This document shows, piece after piece, positions 58,733 through 64,000 of a stretch of DNA of 64,000 bases (position 1 is the stretch's first letter; every line of letters begins with the position of its first letter). The stretch spans positions 21,867,252 to 21,931,251 of the forward strand of contig CM055095.1 in assembly GCA_029204225.1 (NCBI GenBank), in the 5' to 3' direction. Both the position numbers and the translations under genes were made by a program. The stretch comes from Diphasiastrum complanatum. Taxonomy: Eukaryota > Streptophyta > Lycopodiopsida > Lycopodiales > Lycopodiaceae. The notes beneath the pieces were generated by a model. The model made no database searches. It worked only from the letters and a program-made list of their open reading frames with translations, and was not told where the DNA came from.

Positions 58733-61700
58733 GCTGTGGACTTCAAGATTTGCATCGACTGCTGATTTTGAATGCTCCACACACACACACGCCTTTATTT
58801 CAATCTAATGTGCTTTCTGTATCTTTAGTGACTTGTTCTAGCTCTTTTATGAATTATTAGGAGATCAAGACAGATATGCCTGCCATTGGATGGGTTGTTA
58901 CAACATCTAACAATTTTGCGATTGGGTTTGACGGCAGGACTAGCATATCAGGACGGCCCTGTGATAGAAAGGTGAAATATGTTTCAGAGGAATAGTTAAG
59001 CATGATCATTAACTTGTACATTTTAGTGATTTGGTGATTAGAAAGGTTAACAACGATTTGTCTCAAGGGGATCCTTGCAATCACACATTTTGCAGTAGAA
59101 TATAAGAATCGATGGTAAAGAAAAGTGAAATACCATCATTGTAATTTGTAGGATAGCTGAATGCCGAGTGGTTTTTTCCTCCAAAACCAATAGCAGATTT
59201 TTGTTCCAGAGTTTCTGTTAGGTAACACAAATGATATCAATATGTATGCTTGCTATAAACCAATCATTAATAATTCATGATTTCATCATGAACAGTCTTT
59301 GTAGTTTTATCATACGAGAAAAAAGATTGAAATTTGATTGTTGCAGTCTTGGGCCATGGAGTCAATATGGAGCTATTCTACAGTGCGTTCTTCGAAATTG
59401 GATTCTCAGGTCTTCGAAATTTGATGAGCTTTTGGTAGTAACTTGACGGTACAAATTACGCCAACCCATTATCAAGAAATCCACAAGAGCGATTTACAAC
59501 GTTGCAGTTTTAGTTATGTATCTCAAGAAACTCCCACACTTTCTAAACATATACAAAGACCCTACATCAATTTGCATATTCCAAGGATATGTATTATGTG
59601 AGCCAGAGCTTAGCACAGGACACTTTTAAGAAGAATCCAAACGTGAGTAGGCATGATTCCTGACAATGGTTGATTGCATTTCATGATTGGCTGGAATTCA
59701 ATTTCACTAAGTAGTCCGACAACTGCTAAAGGCTATACTGTCCAGGGGAATGTCCAGATTATAGGCAGGGGAATCAAACCTCAGGCATCATCAGGATGAA
59801 GACGGTTTCACCAAGGCTAAGGCTAAGTCCGAGGGTGCATTTTCCAGATAAGTCTAGTCCAGGTAAACATGGAGGATGTTTGAGTTCTTCAATCTCTGCT
59901 ATTCTGTCTGTTATAGAATGCCAAACAAGTGTTAATGCTGTTACACCTCACTCTAACACAAGGGTCGTTCATAATTCATATGTAGAAAAATCTCATTTGA
60001 ATATAATCTCCAAAAAACTCCACTAATATGGAGGCCCTCCAACGAAGGAACTCTGGCATTTGGCCAAAAAAAAAGGTGTTCAAATCTCTAAAATTAACTA
60101 CTAAAGAGAGATGAGACCATGCCTCTTTGTACTAGCCGAAGGCCACTTCCAGTATCTAGAATGTTTCTCGGGTTGGGGCATTAATGTTCTTGGTGCAAAT
60201 CTCTATGTTATTGAGCCGCTAGGTTCATAACCCTAAATGGTGACCAAGTGTCTTAAATGGACCAGAGTGACCTAAAGTCATGAGGACTAATACTAATGTC
60301 ATCAGCTGGCACTTGGAGTCTGAATGAATTGATGATGCCCCAAGTACACTAGAGAATCAATACGTGCCATAATTAGGCATCCATAACTCTTCTCTTTTCC
60401 TCAATGCTTGACAAAACTATAGACTTGAAAGGTCACACAGGTATGTTGAAGAAGATGCTACAACATATGTTTATGTCAAGAACTGCCATGTCAGTTAATG
60501 ACTCCTTTCCTAACCTTTGAGGTTTGGAGTTTGATTATGTTCAAGTGCACACATGGACATACAATAGGAAAGATGAAGAGACAGTTACAACAAAAATTGT
60601 AAGATCTTGAAGAATCAGGCAAATGAAAATGAATTTTGAAATGGAAAAGTTTACCAAGAATGTCTCTCGAATACATGAGTGGATCTGCCATGGCTACTCG
60701 ATACCATAATTGAACCATTGAATTGCTTGATGGTGTGAGTATCATATGAAACTAGAGCTGGACACCTTGGTCTTAAAGAATGCCATGTTAGAGATTTAGA
60801 TTGATCCACAAAACCACCTACCACAAAAGCTATGGTGAATATTTGACAAATAGTGGGATGCCAACATTGAAGAAATAACTAAACAAAAATGTTATTTGAA
60901 CGCAAGTCGATGGTTTCTAAGAAAGTTCCTTTGAGAAGCTAATGTGAAATCGACAAAATGGATGATGAAGGGACAATAAGGGTTATTAAAGGAGAGTCAT
61001 TTGTTGAAGCAACGGAGTAGTAGTAGTAGTGAAAAGGAGTTATGTAACAAAATTAGTGCAAGCAATTGTTGAAAAATAGTGAGTGACCCAGAATTTGAAG
61101 CAATCAAGTTGTGATGATGGATGGGGTATTAACTAAGGTGAGGCAATGGTTGGTGTAACAATGAAAGGTGTAAAATTAGGCCCTTTTGTAGTTTTTGACA
61201 CACAAAAAAACCCCAATAGAAGGATAAGTGATCTTGATGCCCATAGCTAAATTATAACATTAGAAAAAATCGGTGTTGGAGAGTTGGATGTGACAATTGA
61301 GGACATAGATTGATGCTATTGCAAGCAAACCTCCATCGGCTCCTTATATTTGTCCTCCTTTGATGCATATGGGATCCGTCTTGTTAAATTGTTCTTACAT
61401 TTTTGTTGGAGTTGCTATAATATGTAGTCTTGTAAGCATCCCGTGATGTGCAAGATTGCTCCAACAAGTGAGAAATGAAAATATATGCCTCAAAAGGCTA
61501 GCAGAAAGGGTTGAATACTTTACCAAGGTGATAGTAGAATAGAGAGCCTAGCTTAGATAAAAAAGTAAGTTTCAAATGTCGTGCTATTGTAAAGAAAAGC
61601 TTACAAGTTTTCGTCGGAGTCAACCACTAGAATGCACAAATAGTTGATCAAATGTGATCAAAAGCAACTCCAAGAATGGTGTACACAATTTTTTGAAATG

Positions 61701-62809
61701 GGAATAATATTCTGCAAATTTTCAATGCAACATGTTATTATCAAATATTTTGCAAATCGTAGCAATATTACAAATTTTTTTAAACTTGAAATAAATTATT
61801 GAAAAATATGTCAGAGTTGGAATACATTAGTTAGGAAAAAATTTGCTATTTAAAACGTACCCAAGCCACGGATTAGAGTCAAAGCCAAGGGGAGCGCCAA
61901 GCCTCCACATCTCAAGGCTCTTGATCCATCTCTGCTCTCGAATGAAATAACAAGAAGATTCATCAATGTATCTATTAGGTGGTCTGTAATCTCTTATTGA
62001 TCTTTTGGGAGATGAATGAGGTTGATAATGGTAAATTTGCCCTTGAGACATTAGTCGCACACTCATTTTCATCAAACAGAAGAGCTATCTTTTTCATTTG
62101 AGTCAAATTGTAAAACCTCATCAATTTTTTTTGCCAAACAACTTTTATGTCATCCTTTCTACTTTGCATTAGGAAGAGGACCTTTATTATTTAATAGATA
62201 CGCAATGGTTGAATTCCTCAGCTTATTTGTCACTATGAGAGTAAGATTAATAACATCTCGGGAGCATATAAATTGTTCATGTGCATTCAATGAGCATGCA
62301 TTGTTTTGGAGTCATTTTTATTCAAATTGACTTCTAGTACCTTGGCAATGCAAAGTGAATGATACTCTTGACTAATGGTAGCCAGAGGAGCAATCAAACT
62401 AGTAACAACAATCCCATTGAAATTGTCACAACAAAGTGAAATTGACGGGACAAAAGTTGGGATGTGTCAAAAACATATGTAAAGATGTGTATATGTTCTA
62501 GAGATCTAGACATTCATGATAATTAATATGGACTATATACCTTGAGTTTAGGGATGAATTCATGCTTAAATCTACGATAACATGTTATGCACTTAGTGAA
62601 AAACAACCAACATAAATATTGACATAAAAAATCATATCAACAATTTTGTCTTGTGGATGTAACATAAAAGGTCCAAGGTAAAAATTGAAGAAGATAAGCT
62701 TCAAACATAATACTTACAAATAAGGTATTGGTTGTTGCTCCTACCATGCCCACAAATACTTCCAACTCACAACATGAGTTCAAAACAAAATACTTGTGTG
62801 CATTGTAGT
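58733..62809. other. Downstream of NUP58: no gene recognised
   Basis: The first few hundred bases are probably NUP58 3-prime UTR; no single poly-A site was chosen. The rest is AT-rich with frames below 95 codons and no domain recognised. Two adjoining minus-strand frames at 61827-62169 look mildly protein-like (RSIRDYRPPNRYIDESSCYF) but match no motif I know. Confidence 0.45.
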
Positions 62810-63096
62810 TGTTGCATCAATTGGTGCTGATGTCGCGGCTTTTCAAGCTCATCCCATACAACTGTGCTAACGGATTTGACAACGACAGCAGCCACCCACG
62901 ATCTCCTACAGACAACACATCCACTTGTACTTTCTTCATCTGCACGCTTGTAACATTGTGTATATATATTGAATACCATTTGCGTATTCAAATAATCAAG
63001 AGAGGAGGAAAAAAATGATGAAGTGTGTGTAATATAATAGCATCAGAAGCTTATCAGAGGTAGATGATCACTCTCACACATCCTCTTTCTCCAACA

Positions 63097-63108
63097 TGGT
63101 ATCAGAGC
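63097..63108 (+). other. Primer-binding site of the right-edge copia
   Basis: TGGTATCAGAGC directly after the LTR end CCAACA. Confidence 0.85.
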
Positions 63109-63250
63109 TATTTTCATAGCTTGATAAACTTTCACCGTACAAGACTCTACTAGCCGATAGAGTAATTGTCTTCTTGTTCTGTAATTCTGTACCAGATTTT
63201 CATACTTAAGTCATTGATAGTTTTTCTTATCACTTAGACTGATCTTCCAC

Positions 63251-63990
63251 ATGGATGATGGAGCCAATCACTATCTGTGGAAATTTAAGATGAGAACTGT
63301 AATAATGGCTAAAGAATTGTATGGCGTTGTTACAGGTGCAGAAGGGAAACCCGAAGCAGATGACGCAGCAATCGCCAGATGGAAGCTGAAGGATGAAAAG
63401 GCTTTCACGCTGATCATCCTCAACATAATGGATACCCAGATCGACCATGTATTCGAGGCCCAGATATGGAAAGAAGTCTGGGACATCTTGAGCACACTAT
63501 ACAAAGTGCGAGATATAGCTTCCAAACTACATCTCAGGAAGAAATTTTACTCCCTCAAGATGGCGAATGGTGATTCCCTGCAGAATCACATCAATCAATT
63601 CAAGAACCTACTTATGCAAATGGCTGTTGTCAGATCTGTCATAGACGATCAAGACACAATAATACAACTACTTACAAGCTTGCCAAGCTCATACGAATTC
63701 TGGGTGATGATCATCACGACACATCCAAAATTGACTCTTTCGAGAGTCATTACTATGTTGTTGCAGGAAGACACGCGCGGAGGAACAAAGCCTCAAGTTT
63801 CTCAGCTGATTCTCACGCTTTATACACCAACAAGAGCACGACTAAGCAGAAGAAGAAGAAAGGCCCGAAGCAATCAAAGCCAGACCAGAAACTAGCACAT
63901 CACAAAGAACAGTCGAATCCGCAGACGAAGAAAAAGCTGTTTTGTAGATACTGCAAGCGAAACAACCACAAAATTCAAGACTGCCAGATA
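63251..63990 (+). pseudogene. Copia gag remains with CCHC knuckle
   Basis: UBN2-type gag: WKFKMRTVIMAKELYGVVTG, KLHLRKKFYSLKMANGDSLQ, then LTSLPSSYEFWV, a Lys/Gln-rich linker and the zinc knuckle. Broken; fossil status cannot be judged fully because the element leaves the window. Confidence 0.8.
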
Positions 63991-64000
63991 CTGCAAGCAA

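Larger units (their letters stand above)
62810..64000 (+). mobile_element. Ty1/copia element, 5-prime part, runs off the window
   Basis: An LTR-like stretch ends CTCCAACA at 63096, followed directly by a tRNA-iMet primer site at 63097-63108. The LTR start at 62810 (TGTTGCATC) is a guess. A gag frame starts at 63251 or upstream (HYLWKFKMRTVIMAKELYGV) and reaches the LLQEDTR segment. Near 63940-63990 a CCHC knuckle (CRYCKRNNHKIQDC) is seen. It is broken at least once. Pol would lie beyond 64000. The gag is related to, but not the same as, that at 19.4 kb. Confidence 0.8.

Noticed and set aside
60491-60745. Minus-strand frame of 84 codons downstream of NUP58
   Set aside because: No motif, no exon borders, AT-rich background.

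Overview
This is nuclear DNA of a land plant. It has GT-AG spliced genes with plant homologues (a plant-type NUP58 and what looks like a chloroplast thioredoxin-like protein), Ty1/copia and Ty3/gypsy elements primed by initiator tRNA-Met, hAT DNA transposons, a LINE tail and very long GA/CT and AT microsatellites. The repeat density and a 13.8-kb transposon-filled intron fit a large, repeat-rich genome such as a fern, other non-flowering plant or gymnosperm. The species cannot be named from sequence alone.

Layout: 1-4.3 kb has no recognisable gene. 4.3-14.2 kb is a nest: an old minus-strand gypsy fossil, cut by a younger minus-strand gypsy (5294-14158, duplicated target TCTAG), whose right LTR is cut by a still younger plus-strand copia (8781-14059, duplicated target TCTTG). 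At 16.0-16.4 kb, minus strand, lies what looks like the first exon of a WCRKC-type chloroplast thioredoxin-like gene; the rest is not seen. 17.2-26.9 kb holds decayed gypsy and copia fossils and one clean solo LTR with a duplicated target (26639-26902). 27.2-39.1 kb starts with a 166-bp GA run and continues as an AT-rich block of diverged direct and inverted repeats, with one more copia fossil inside (34.8-37.0 kb). One repeat unit of that block abuts the next gene as its 5-prime flank.

39.4-58.7 kb is the only host gene that can be read from start to stop: the nucleoporin NUP58 gene, plus strand, six exons, predicted 513 residues. Intron 2 (40018-53770) carries two broken hAT transposons, a piece of the same gypsy family as at 5.3 kb, two tandem-repeat arrays, three copies of a GGACGC-rich repeat, a palindrome-ended TIR element set between AT microsatellites, and a LINE 3-prime end. 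Intron 3 appears to use a GC donor. 58.7-62.8 kb shows no gene. From about 62.8 kb another copia element starts and runs off the window.

No operon-like or pathway-level cooperation is visible. The window is one intact-looking nuclear pore gene and one probable chloroplast gene exon embedded in layers of transposons. The least explained structures are the inverted/duplicated block upstream of NUP58, the GGTACC-palindrome TIR element, and the GGACGC repeats.
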